From NCBI GenBank assembly GCA_003952965.2, contig CM025856.1:11323023-11387022 (forward strand): a stretch of DNA of 64,000 nucleotides, given 5' to 3'. The notes under the pieces were generated by a model that worked only from the letters and a program-made list of their open reading frames with translations, had not been told where the DNA came from and made no database searches. Position numbers and translations under genes: made by a program. This DNA is from Morella rubra (lineage: Eukaryota > Streptophyta > Magnoliopsida > Fagales > Myricaceae). Position 1 is the first letter of the stretch; each line of letters opens with the position of its first letter. Positions 48,401 to 60,200 of this stretch are shown here, in pieces.

Positions 48401-51400
48401 CCAAAAAGTCATACGATCCCCACCACTTTCTCACTTGATCCACAAACCCATCCGCCTTACTTAAACCACATATTTTCAAACCGAAAAGGCTTCTTCCCTC
48501 CCCTAAATCTACTATTAGCAAGGAATATCCAACAAACCATTTTCAGAATTTTTTTTGATAAGTAAGGATAACTTTATTAAGAACCAGAAAGGACAGTACA
48601 CAGAGGCTATATTGAAGCACCTAAGTAACAAGCTACAAAAACTAAGAAATCAGAAAAATCCGAGAAAGGATAGCCTAGAACAACATTAGCCTACAAAAAC
48701 AAAGAAGTCATCAGCTTGCCCTTTAACCCTTCAAGAGACAAAAACCCTTCAAGAGACAAGAAAATTGTCATTAAAACATCTATCATTCTGCTCCCACTAA
48801 ATAACCCACCAAATGCACGAAGGGATCATCTTCCACACAACCGAAGCAAGGGGGTCAATAAACTTCCGCCTCCAACCGCTCAACACTTTAGTCACCCTGG
48901 ATGGCATAACCCAACAATAGTTCATAATGCTAAACACATGTACCAAAATCCCTAGCAACGTACAATGAAGGAGGATATGATCCACAGATTCCCCACAATT
49001 TCTACATAGGAAGCACCAATCAAGAATACAAAACCCCTCCTTCTAAGATTATTGATAGTCAAACTCTCCCATGGGCAGCCTCCCACACAAAAAGGAGACT
49101 CTCATAGGGACGAGGACCTCCAAATCTGCCTCCATGGAAAAGTGCGCTAGGATTGCAAGAAAGTATCCCATACATCGACTTCATGGAAAATTTTCCAGAT
49201 CTAGACCCCACCCAACACAGCCTATCTTCAACCCCACTTCTAGGGACCATGGGGTAAAGAAACGAGAAGAAAGACGAGAAAATCTCCAACTCCCAATCAT
49301 TAGCTGCCCTAACAAACTGAATATTCCAAGCCCCCCTTCCAAATTCCCATCCCAATAGTCCGCCACCATAGCGTCTTTATTGCTAGCTATGTCAAAAAGA
49401 AGCGCGAACACAAGTCTCAAAGGTCTCTCCCTACACTAAAGATCACTCCAAAAACGAACTCTACTACCACAACCCACCACAAAACAGATGTTCTCGCTAA
49501 AGGAAGTCCACCCTCTGCTGATGTATCTCCATTTTCAGAAATGAAGTCTAACAACTCTACCATATCTCCTCCAATCCCATTTAATCCCGAACGCTCACTA
49601 GGAAGCCGAGCAACATTGAAATCCCCTCCAATACACCAAAGAAGATTACACCAAGAAAAAACACCCACCAACTTTTCGCACAAAACTCTCCTACTACCAT
49701 CATCATTAGGGTCATAAACCCCAGAAAACATCCACTTAACTTCGTCCTCAACATTCTGAAAAATCACCGAAACCGAATATGTGCCAATACACGACTCTAC
49801 CATCTCTAACACCCTAGAATCCCATAATAATACCCCCCCCGGGGGGGCGAGGCACCCTCCGCCTCTAAACTGCACCAACCCACATAAGGACTACTCCACA
49901 TCTGCCGAATCAACCTCCTAGACACTATAGCCACCTTAGTCTCCTGGAGACACACTAAATCCGACTTCCACCCACACAATAAATTCCCCACACCCCTACA
50001 CTTAACCCTCATACGTTCCAACTCAAAATTCTTGGCTTCATTTACATTTTAACAAAGCCCTCCCTCCACAACTACCCTTCCTAGAAGTCAGGGATTTCCT
50101 ATCGTAATTAACGGAAGTTTCCAATCCTTCAACTTCCTTAAAAAGCTTACTAGTGACATTGAGGTAATTCCTCATTCTATCTTTCTCCAAGGCAATAAAG
50201 AGATTCATAAGCTCCTTTTCACGACCCACACAAGACAATCCCACCATGTGTTGAAATGAAGACACCATTCCAAAACCCAATCTGACATCCCAACATTACC
50301 CATGTCTTCCCCTTGCTCTCCTTCAGAAAAGCACACTACCAATGGTTCCACCTCCATCTCGGGATTACTAACTTCCCCACAAACCAGCTCCCTGCCCTTC
50401 TCATCAGACATATTCTCACCACCAGTAAACCCCACAGAATGATCATCCACCCCTTCTAGACCACCTAACAGACCCTTAGGAGATCCCCCACCCACATCCA
50501 TCATCTCTAAATCCACAAAACTCGCCCCCTGATGAGAACTAGATGCCACAAGGGCACCTAAATCAACACCAACCAGCTCAGCCCCTCCCTGGGCTTTTTT
50601 TCTAGAGTATACGTTACTCACTGATTAAAGATGCAGCTTACCCAGACCCTCTGGCGCCTACAACTTGTCACCAGAAGATATCTCCGGCTCCGATGAGCCA
50701 TCAGGGAAGGCCCCAACCAACACAGACATCGCCGGCAACGACTTTGGTGGCTGGATAGAGGCACTCAACTCCTCGAAGTCAAGATCCTGGCCTCCTGGAG
50801 CTGTGTCGTCACTAGGTCCTTCAACAAATACCGCTGGCGAGTCCTCTGAGCCAGCGCCGACACCAGAGGCTCAGTTTTGACGAGAACAACCCCCTATAGC
50901 TGCGGCTATTGACTCACTTCCCTTGGGGTGCAAAGCTATCGTTGCATACTCAGGCCAATATGGACCTAACCCAACCCGACCCATCCTATCCTTTAAATTC
51001 ACGCCTAGCCCATCATTCCACAAAGAGAGAGAGAGGGGAAAAATCACCGAAACCGAATGCTGTTATTCACCATCATAAAACCCAAAACTGTAGTTATCCC
51101 TCAACTTAGACAAGCAATTTAGACAGTTTCCAAATCTGTCCAGAGCAAATTACTCCTATATCGAAAAACTGTACAAAAATTAGAGAATTTTGTTCAGAAT
51201 GTAGCAGGTAGAGTTACACTTGAAAAGACTTATTTTGGACTAAAAAAAGATTCAACGAGTTCTCAAAAGTACATATCTTCATAAATACCTTAGAAGATAC
51301 AAATATAAGGGCAAAAAAACCTTAGAAATCAAGCTCTAGTGTTACAGCACACCATACCTTCAAATTATCACCTGATGTCTCTCCATCACTACTTGACAAC

Positions 51401-53874
51401 TGAATCATATCTCCATCATCGTCAAAATCTTCATCATGAATTCTGCGGACATAATCTTTAGGCTTCTGCAAAGATGTTTAATATCGTTGAGAGAGAAATA
51501 TCCCGCAAACAAAAGAAAATAGGGGGAGGAGGGGAAACTACTGAAAGTAGAACGGTTGTACTGACATGAAATATCGATTTTATAAGTGCTTCATCCTCTT
51601 CTTCCAACCTTTTCTCCTGACAGTATTAATATGAATTACTAGAGTCAGAACCAAATAATAATAGCATGCAAGATAGAGAGAGAACCGAGAAATATTTTCA
51701 ACTACCATATGACGGAGGATTTATGCAAAGACGCCAACAGTTCTACTGTTGTAAAGGTCCAACTGTAATATTCAATAATTATGTATTTCAATGATTTTCA
51801 ATGCTTTAGTGAAGGACTTAGAAATTGAGCAAACAGAAAAATACCCTTAAATACTGTTTCAACAGGTGATTTGTTGAATTTCCATATGTGTGCATGGAAC
51901 AAAAAAAACCCAAAAAAGTAGCAAGTTAGGGACCATTTACCCACACTTGAAGCAGCATAGTGTAAATTAGGTCTCATGGCCAGTAGAAGAAAGGATATCT
52001 ACCGGCCAGAAGTAAATCAATTCATCTGTTAGTTATGCTTGATTGTATACATGTAATCACCCACAATACTCATGACAAAAGTGCTGGACATACAAGTGTT
52101 CACAACATAAAAAGAGCTCAACCAACCAAATGGAGCTGCAACTGCAAAGCCCTTTGGGGTAATGTAATGGCTGCAATCCTGTATATAAATAGAGCGGATC
52201 AACCATACCTTTTCCCCAGCTGTGCGCTGCAAGGCCTCAAGCATGGCATCTACACTCACAGTTGCATGTCTGGACTGCAAAGTAGAGGGAAGATGTACAT
52301 TAGTATCAAAATTATAAACAGTTCAACAAAGGGCAGTATTTTCAGAATCACATTGAATTCAGGTTCACCTCAAAGTATTACTTCATCGACAGAAGCAACA
52401 ATGTCATACAATATGAAAATGATATGGGAAAACATGTGCTAAGACTATTTCAGCCCTTAAATATTAATATTTTTGCCATTGTTAAACAGAAACAGTAAAC
52501 TGAATAAATTCAACAAAGCGAGCACCTTCATAGACTTCATCTCATCCAGTGCAGCAAGAATATCCATCTCTCTTTTTGAATCCAAAGTTCTGTTCTCTAA
52601 AGATTTCATTGCATCTCCCATCTCTTCAGAATCCCTTTTCCGTTTCTCCGTATCTGCTACCTGATGAAATGAAATTCATTGCTCTAACCATAACATATGA
52701 CAATAAAAGAATACAAATAATAATGAAAAAGGACATCAGATCACATGTTATGCTTTTTGTACACAGAAATAAGAAATTTTACCTCATCCTCTTCACGCCA
52801 AGGTTCAAAATTTCGTGTTGCACCAGACTCAACAACATAGTCTGAATTTTGTGGGTCCGTTTTCATGGCAAGCTCTGCAGAGCACCTTGTACATTTGAAG
52901 TAAAATCGGAATATTTGAATCCCCAAGTATGTCTGCAACAGATAAAACATCACAAACCCTGACACATACAAAACTCTCAAGAAAAAACCAAGAGAATAAA
53001 AGGAGTACAGCACCACTACAGAAAAGGAAGAAGCAATATTAACCATGAAGATAGTTCTAAAGCGACACTCATCTATTCAAGTCATCTTCTGCGCTTTAAA
53101 CAAACAATATCACCATTTCAAACAATGTGAAAGTAGAGATAATATATCAACAGTTAACATCCCGTAGCTCAAAAAAGCAAGAAACATTAGCACCTTTAAA
53201 GCCAGTCCGAGTTTATATTTAACTTTTCACAAGGTTTCAAGTCCTAGAAATCTTTTATCAACTACAGCATGTTCGGACTGAATTATATTACCACCAATAC
53301 AAAAAGCAGACAGAGGAGGCGGGGTGTAGTACAAGACATAGAATCAAGACTAAACAAATAGAATAGTGACGGCTTGAAATGACAATCAAGTGGAATAAAC
53401 TATTTCAGCAATAGGACAGTAGCTGACACCAATATTACCATTGTCGACCTTCAATCTAAGCAAGCAAATAAGAAATATCTAACCTTCACTCTCTTGTAGT
53501 AGGAAAAACAAGGAGATTGGGCAATCAGATTAAACACGTGTTGAATTCAAAGGGTATAAAAGAGAAACCCCAGAAGTTTTCCACTTTTCAATGTTGAATT
53601 CCTATCTAATCGAACGGGTAGCCCAAAACTTTCAATTTGATTCGGAAGCCACAAAATGAATAATAGAGATATATACCTCGCCAATGACGTCCTCTTTGCG
53701 GGAATTGAATTTGGTGCCCTTGTATATATAATTCCCGCAGGTGTTGCAGCGGATGCTCATGGGGAGCATCATGCGCACCTTTATCTGCTGGTTCTTGGGC
53801 CTTCGAGCCCTCGGTAACTTCGATGGGTCGAAGTCCGGCGGGTAGTACTTGTTCAGCACCTTTCGCTCTCCCAT
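39474..53874 (-). CDS. YJU2: YJU2/CCDC94 (CWC16 family) splicing factor, 8 exons
   Basis: A nuclear protein of the activated spliceosome that supports the first transesterification step. Minus-strand exons: 53874-53677, 52932-52783, 52660-52526, 52274-52209, 51616-51566, 51465-51358, 42426-42342, 39757-39474. The phases join into 359 codons (358 aa). The start [17 protein letters not shown] is the family's invariant N-terminus. A zinc ribbon is formed by C43/C46 (RCNTCGN) and C80/C83 (KCTRCSAEL). [22 protein letters not shown], split here as [11 protein letters not shown] + [11 protein letters not shown], and [20 protein letters not shown] (117-161) are also conserved. An acidic/coiled segment ([13 protein letters not shown]) and a variable Ser-rich tail ending in YESDDD follow. 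The donor of exon 5 (GTCAGT) is less usual. Intron 6 (51357-42427) is 8.9 kb because of LINE insertions; intron 7 holds a MITE. Apparently intact. Confidence 0.93.
41212..41705. mobile_element. Foldback MITE of Mutator type in YJU2 intron 7
   Basis: A 494-bp element starting GGGGTAAAATCATAATTAGC and ending, on the other strand, GGGGTAAAGTCATAATTAGC. The two arms are inverted copies over about 165 bp, with an AT-rich centre. A perfect 9-bp target duplication TAAAGAAAA lies at 41203-41211 and 41706-41714, the size made by Mutator transposases. It has no coding capacity. Confidence 0.85.
43873..43942. repeat. Short 37-bp tandem repeat in YJU2 intron 6
   Basis: AAAGGACTCCTGAC begins at 43873 and again at 43910, each followed by a similar AAATG/GAATG-TGTTCTT stretch. 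Confidence 0.65.
44588..44906. repeat. Pair of about 90-bp direct repeats in YJU2 intron 6
   Basis: CAACTTCCTTATTCCCAAC through CATCATTTGA occurs at 44588-44675 and 44815-44905, roughly 85% identical and 227 bp apart. The intervening DNA is not similar to a known family. Confidence 0.7.
45501..51052 (-). mobile_element. L1-type LINE in YJU2 intron 6 (host of a second LINE)
   Basis: A 12-bp target duplication CCGAATGCTGTT flanks it (45489-45500 and 51053-51064). A poly-A tail on the minus strand ends at 45501, preceded by a TTATC motif. Read from high to low coordinates: a short ORF1 remnant (50621-50040); an endonuclease part with LVCLQETK and GGDFNVAR (50021-49541); reverse transcriptase with [21 protein letters not shown] (catalytic box, Ala to Val) and MTYLGLPLG (48150-46585); and a C-terminal zf-RVT region (46238-45576). 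ORF1 seems mostly lost, and stops and frameshifts are many, so it is inactive. It is in the same orientation as YJU2. Without the nested copy it is about 4.6 kb. Confidence 0.85.
48549..49528 (-). mobile_element. 5'-truncated L1 copy nested in the larger LINE
   Basis: A 980-bp LINE 3' end sits between two copies of CCATTTTCAGAA (48537-48548 and 49529-49540), a 12-bp target duplication. It ends in poly-A (minus strand) preceded by TTACTTATC. It encodes a second zf-RVT region ([22 protein letters not shown] and DHILLHC), parallel to the one in the host LINE. Removing it joins the endonuclease fragment LLDFISENG to LLDIP of the host LINE. It is a dead, 5'-truncated insertion, younger than its host. 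Confidence 0.85.
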
Positions 53875-56039
53875 CCTTCAAACAAGCCCCAAGCAGCACT
53901 TTTCAGAATGTGAAAAAACGACGACCGCCCAGTCAATGCTTTCAGAGGTGAACACTGGATTGATTTCGTTTGGTTCTTTATTTATGCTGAGGAGTTTGTG
54001 GTGTGGTAGCTCGCCGTGAAGAGCGAGAAGAGAGAGTGCGTCACCGTGTTTGTCTGTGAGAATCGGGCGAGAAGGGGAGGGGAAAGGCGAGGGGGAAGAA
54101 ACTATTCAGTTAAATTGGGACTTCGATCTCGGGGTGGATATAATCCTACCGGGGAAAAAAAAAAGAAAAAGAAGCGCGAAGGTGGGGGGTCCTAAAAAAG
54201 ATTAAGGTCCTGAGGATGCGATGTTGGTTTTTGGAGCCAAACCTTATTCTTCTGCAATCTTCTTCAATTTTCCATTTAATCATACCGAAGTTTTATTACG
54301 AATATCAAAAACTAAAAAGGTAAAAGGCATAAGTATACTTACACCCCTTGAGGTAATGATTTGGCCATGTTTGGAAACGGGTGTGGGTTTGGTTTCAGTT
54401 TCGGTTTGAGATTCAGTTTCATTTCCCTATTCAGATACCAAGTGCACGTGGGGTTCGAGCTCGATCTTTAGGTTTTGACTTGAAACAAAATTAACGTCGC
54501 TTGTCAATTCCATTAACGTCTGTTAGCGAGGTACAATTGTCTCGTTGGCTTGGCTTCCGTTGTGCGCTCGCACGATATTGTAATTATTTTTTCGTTAGCC
54601 TCGCTTCTTTGTGAGCTCCAAATCGAGTGAGCCAAAGGTATATTTTTTTGTGAATATTTTTTATTAGCATTTCGTTGCCCGCATGCTCTCCAAGTCATGA
54701 GAGCGATTTTTTTTATAACCTTCGCTTCCTTTATACTCTCTAAATTGTTTACCTTCGCCATCGAGAATGCATTCCATCTTGAAGACTAACTAAAGCACAG
54801 ATGTAGAACCAAAGCCTCAACCTTTAAAAGTCATTTAAGAGAAAAGATCCATCCCCGATAATCTAATATCTACATAAAACCATTACGCACTTGAACTAGA
54901 TGCACTAAATGTATTTTTCCCTTCTTCTTTTTTTCTCCACAATGATGTGAATCAAGGAACGCTCATGCAGTACTTCACTATAAAAGGGAAGCCTGGTTCC
55001 AATTACACTTCACATATTTTGTTAGGGGTTTTAAAACTTCCAAAAAATTAGTAAGAGTTATGGTATATTTTAGCATGTTGTAAGTTAGTTGATATAAAAT
55101 TGGAGCACAAAAAAGCGACTACAACCACAATACTAACAAACTCCCAAAAACACCAAAGAAAAAATTAGCAACAATTGAAGTCAGAGCTTTTAAAAATAAT
55201 GGTTTAGGATGTTATCTAATAAATAACTCTTTGAATTGAAGCTATCATAGAAGCTTCAAACAGAGTTAATAGTAATGGACCTGTATACTTTATCTATAAG
55301 TTCACAGCCGAACCTGAAGATTCAATTGGTAAAAATAAGAGATTAAGAAACAATAGGACTAGTCATTACTTTGCAAATCACACATTACCTATGTATATCC
55401 ATTTTAAAAGCAAAAAACCAAGTAATCAAGATTATGATTCACCGATCAATTTTCAAATCAGCATACCACTCAAATAGGGGGAAAGACTCGGTCTAAGTTC
55501 AGCAATTAGCTAAAAAGAAATAAGGAAAAACAAACTAAAGCAGAGAGAAAGGAAGACTAACCCTAAAACAGTCGGTGTATCATGGAATCAATGGAAAATA
55601 AGTAGCAATCACACAACGAAGCAAATGCACCGTTTAGAAAGAGGAATTTGGATGGAAACGCGAGATTATTTAGAGAAGGGCCCTTAAGCTCTAGGTCGCA
55701 GTTGCACAGGGGGAAGAGAGAAGAGAGTGGGAGAAAAAGACGGGGAGGAGGGGAAAAAGAGCCATTAGTTTTCTCTTTCATTATTGGGTTTAAAGACTAA
55801 AAATGAGACTCAGTCCATCCAAACATGGATTCGAAATTTTAGACCCAAAACCAGTATTTGAGACCTGAAACAAGGACTCAGACCTGTTACCAAACATAGT
55901 CGAAACGTTGCAAGTAGGCCCTCAGGTAACATTTACCTACTTGAGGTTGAGTTTCCTTAAAAAAAAGACCCCTCCGTCCATTCCTGTCCCAGGCGTTAAC
56001 ACTAAAAGCGGACATGCATTTTAAAGCCACGTCACCACC
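53875..56039. other. YJU2 upstream region and intergenic DNA
   Basis: 53875-54120 is the YJU2 leader/promoter region; CATAAATAAA on the minus strand (about 53977-53987) is a weak TATA candidate about 105 nt before the ATG. 54120-56039 has no supported gene. A phrase like CCATGTTTGGAAAC at 54366 and an inverted CCAAACATAG near 55892 hint at a decayed inverted-repeat element, but no target duplication was found. Confidence 0.4.
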
Positions 56040-56465
56040 AACCTATCTACGACACATGTCCAATTAAATTCCACCTTCCTATTGGTTTTTGACTTGACTA
56101 AATCTGCAAGCCCATTGGTGGCCAATTTGTTGGCCAAGTCGTGAACCCCATTAGTCGTTGACTTGCTCATGAAGGCAATGCTTCTCTTCCTCACCTTGTG
56201 CACAAAGGTTTGGATATTCCAGTAGGAGGAACCACCCTTCGCCATTACAGGCTCTGTCACAGCTTTCCACTTTAAAGCGTTGTTCTTCATCTCTGCCTCC
56301 TTAGGCCCCACTGTGGCTTCCAGTGATCACCTATGCACCTTATCCCTGAGAGTCACCATGTTCTTAGCCTCACCGCAATACATTCTTACCCTAGTCTTGA
56401 AAACATCCACCAAGAACATTGCATCCGTGACTTGGTATGCCCATTGTTGGAAGGCCACCACCATA
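56040..56465 (-). pseudogene. UGT84-like glucosyltransferase, C-terminal fragment
   Basis: The minus strand reads VAFQQWAYQVTDAMFLVDVFKTRVRMYCGEA, quoted here in pieces: AFQQWAYQVTDAMFLV and DVFKTRVRMYCGEA. After a stop it gives SLEATVGPKEAEMKNNALKW, then GGSSYWNIQTFVHKVRKRS. This is the C-terminal end of family-1 glycosyltransferases, closest in style to UGT84 (hydroxycinnamate/benzoate glucose ester enzymes). In intact members the first line is FPQWGDQVTDA. The HCGWNS part of the PSPG box and everything before it are missing, and a TGA interrupts the frame at about 56330. It is a dead remnant. Confidence 0.7.
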
Positions 56466-57205
56466 GTCTTATGGTATATATTTTTTAACAAATCAGGGTA
56501 CAACTTTGAACAGGTCGATCCTTGTGGTCAATTTTTTAGACATAAAAGTTCTTCCATCCACTAAATGTTTGGCCACTAATAGGGACAATTTGGGGATAGG
56601 CTACACGACCTCGACAATTCACATCTCAACCCTAATTTTAATTTTCCGTTTATGAGCTAATGTCTGGTGGATAAGAAAGAAGACTCGCATGTAAGAAAAA
56701 TAGATCATAAGGACCAATCTGTTCATAGTTATTCCCTAGGGATTGATTTGTTAAAAGTCAATATCATAGAGATTGTATCGGTAATCAAGCATAAAATTTG
56801 TAAGTTATTTTTAGGAAAATTTGATTTTTTGTCCTTAGGTTTTATCCCATTTTACAAATTAGTCACTAGGTTTAAAAATTTTAAATTTTAGTCACTGAGT
56901 TTTTGACCTTTCAAAAAATTAGTCCTTCTGTCGTTGGAACGTTACTTTACTTAACGGTAAGGCCCCACACTTCAGCTACCATGCCACGTCACCTCTGAGT
57001 CCACGTCATCAAAAAACTCAATCAAACCTGCCCAAAACGATGATAGCCATATCCAGGGACACAACGTTACAGGGATTGAATTCCTCCAAAAAGGAAACAT
57101 GAGGACGTGTAGAAAACACTATAAAAGCAGAAGATCATTAAGAAGGAAGGTAAGTGATTGTAGAAATTTGAAGTAGAAATATTGAAACACCCAAAATATT
57201 GACTT
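56466..57205. mobile_element. Non-coding DNA, including part of the 5' LTR of the Tat element
   Basis: Up to about 56940 no family is recognised. The last 200-250 bp before the primer-binding site, with CTATAAAAGC near 57118, is probably the 3' portion of a 5' LTR. The LTR start was not found, and no matching 3' LTR lies inside the window. Confidence 0.35.
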
Positions 57206-57224
57206 AGGCACCGTCTATGGGAAC
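57206..57224 (+). other. Degenerate primer-binding region of the Tat element
   Basis: AGGCACCGTCTATGGGAAC resembles the GGCGCCGTCTGTGGGAA phrase found after the 5' LTR of many Tat and Athila elements, with C/G to A/T changes at two CpG-type positions. Confidence 0.55.
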
Positions 57225-57250
57225 ATTTTAGTTCTTGTGATAAAAGGTTT

Positions 57251-60200
57251 ATGGTGACCACTAAGAGTAAAGGCAAGGGGAAGACAGATGGCAATCCAGA
57301 ACCCTCTCCGTAACTTGCTCCTCAGCTAATTGAAAAGGACTAGTCGAAGATGTCTAAGACGATTCCCGCACCATTATTATTCTAGAAGCAAACCAGGAGA
57401 GGCATCCGTGTAGGGAAGATGTGACAAAGAAGTTCATATACCACAAGTATCAATGTTGGAAAGACATGATGAGGAAGTTCACATACCCCGTTACGAAAGA
57501 GGCTCTCATTCTCCACAAGGGCGAAATGAACGTGCTGAAGGAGTAGACGCTAAGTTGAAAGAAGTTTTAGCTGAATTGCAGAGGATGAGACAGAAGGTGG
57601 ACAAGCCCCCGCAATCTCTAGAAAGCATGATGCATTAAATGGAGTCTCCATTCACAGTGCAAATCCTAAGAACTCGATTATCATCTAAGTTTCGTATGCC
57701 TTTTATCGACAAATACACGGGAGCCACTGATCCACTAGATCACTTGGAAGGTTATTGATCTCAAATGGATTTGAGACTCAAGACGCTATCAAATGCAAGG
57801 TGTTCCCTATAACGTTAGCCGGATCAGCTCGTATTTGGTTTAGTAGGTTGATACCAAACTCCATTTCGAGTTTCAAAGAGATTAACAAAGCCTTTGTCAG
57901 CCATTTCATACGATCCTGAAGATGGGGTGCGCTTTAACCAAGATAAGCTCAATGTAGAAGACCCTGAAGATAAGGTGGTCCTCACCGCTATAGTAGCAGG
58001 GTTGACTGATGGAAGGTTCTCATTTTCTTTAGGGAAAAAACCCCCTGAAACCTTCAGAGGATTCATGGAAAAGGCGCAAAAATATATGAATGCAGAGGAC
58101 ATGATGACAGCCCGCCAGGAACAAGTTGTTGATCAAGGAGGAGTAGCCGCTAAAAGGAGAAAAGAAGCAGCTCCAATTAGGCCCCCAACAGCAAAAAGAG
58201 ATCGGAGAGCATAACCACGGGTAGAACATTCGAGGTTACAATTTACATCTCTCAACATGCCACCCGGGAAAATCCTTATAGAAATCCGCAACGATTTTAA
58301 GATACAATGACTTCTCAAAATGCGATCAGATCCAGACAAACGAGACAACTAGAAGTTCTGTCAATTCCACAACTACCACGGCCATGATACCGACGAGTGT
58401 ATTTACCTAAAAAGGCAAATTGAAGCCCTCATTCACAGGGACGTCTCTGACAATTTACAACCACCAGACAGAGCCATTCAGAAGGGAAGCACGAGCACCC
58501 GAGAACCAACACTTCTTCTACCAAAGAATCGAATGGGAACCCCAAGAAGATCGACAAGACAAAAAGCAAGGCCAGAAGAAAGACATTCCCCACCACAGTA
58601 GGCGAAATCAGGGTGAGAGGAAGATCCGACCTACGAGACAAATTAAGCAGCGGACCTCAACGTCCAATAAGAAGAAAAGCCCATCGCAACGGCAGGAGCC
58701 CTCTAGTTATCGACTAAGATAGGACGACGAATACTCGTCGACATATCCTATATGCTAATACCACAAACATGAAAGCACCAGGGGAGCCACCAAGTATTCA
58801 CATTTACCATTCACAGAAGGGTAAGCTCCTACAATGCCATCATTGCACACTGAACAGGTTACAAAACCAACCTAAAGATGAAGTTTCCAACTTCAGGGAG
58901 ATTAAGGAAATGCTAGATACCAAAGAAACCATGGCCATAGAACATCGGGAATTCCAACTGAACCATTGGAAGAAATATGCTTTGGGCAAGAGAATAAACG
59001 AAGAGCTCATCAAGACACAAAGATATGCATAGGTCATCAGAAGAAAAGATACATTCCCCACCAAGAGCAGCAGCGAAATCAGGGTTAGTAGAGGCCTTCC
59101 GCAGGTTCTTAGACCCCTCAAAGACAAATTCCCCACCAAGTAGAAATCATGATTGCTGCACAGACAAATTAAGCAGCGGACCTCAACGTCCAATGTCAGG
59201 AGAAGAAAAGCCCATCGCATTCATAACAAAGATACGGCAGGAGTCAGTATCGAAGATGCTCTAGTTATCGATGCTAAGATAGAAAACAAAATCGAAGAAT
59301 ACTTATCGATAGGAGCCCGATATCCTACATGCTACTGCATATGACCAAATAAGTTGGGAAGAGAAGGATCAAACATAAGTACCTGGTTACCGGATGCCAT
59401 CAAATATTTGCTCTGGGAATCAAGAGTTACCATTCACAGTAGGAGAACATTCATGTGAGGTAACAATCTTGTAAAGTTCCTGATCTTCGAAGGAGAATCT
59501 CCTACAATGCCATCATTGGACGAGCACACTGAACAGGTTACAAGCTGTAGTATCAACTACAAAAGATGAAGTTTCCAAAAGCAGGAATAGGGAAGCAAAG
59601 GAGATCAAAACAAGCTAAGGAAATGCTATCTATTGATACTGAGAAACCATGGCCATAGAACATCAGGAGGAATTTGAGTACAACTAGTAGAACCATTAGA
59701 AGAAATACCTTTGGGCATACTCAAAAGAACGAACGGTAGAATCGAACCAACTTGCTGAAGATCCAAATAGTTCTCATGGAATTTTTGCCAAATAGCAAAG
59801 TCTTTGCTTAGTCACATGAAGATATGCCGGTATAGACCAAAAGTCATCACTCAACTAAACGCCCAAGTCAAACCGGTCATACAACGAAAAGAAGCTTCGC
59901 CCAGAAAGAAGCCAAGCAATCAAGAAAAGTCGAAATTAGTCAAATCAATTCATCAGAGAAGTCAATTACCCAGCTGGTTGCAAATAGTCATGGTGAAAAA
60001 GGCAAACAAAAATGGAGAATGTGCGTGGATTATACTGATTAAACAAAGCTTGCCCAAAGATTGCTATCCCTCCGAGAATCGATTCTTTGTAGATTCGACA
60101 GTAGGACATCAACTCCTTAAGCTTCATGGATGCTTTCTCGGATACAACCAGATCAAAATGCATACACCGACCAAGAATGCACTTCTTCACACAGATCGGG

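Noticed and set aside
54358-55905. Possible inverted-repeat element with CCATGTTTGG-type ends
   Set aside because: The ends match over only about 12 bp and no target duplication could be found.
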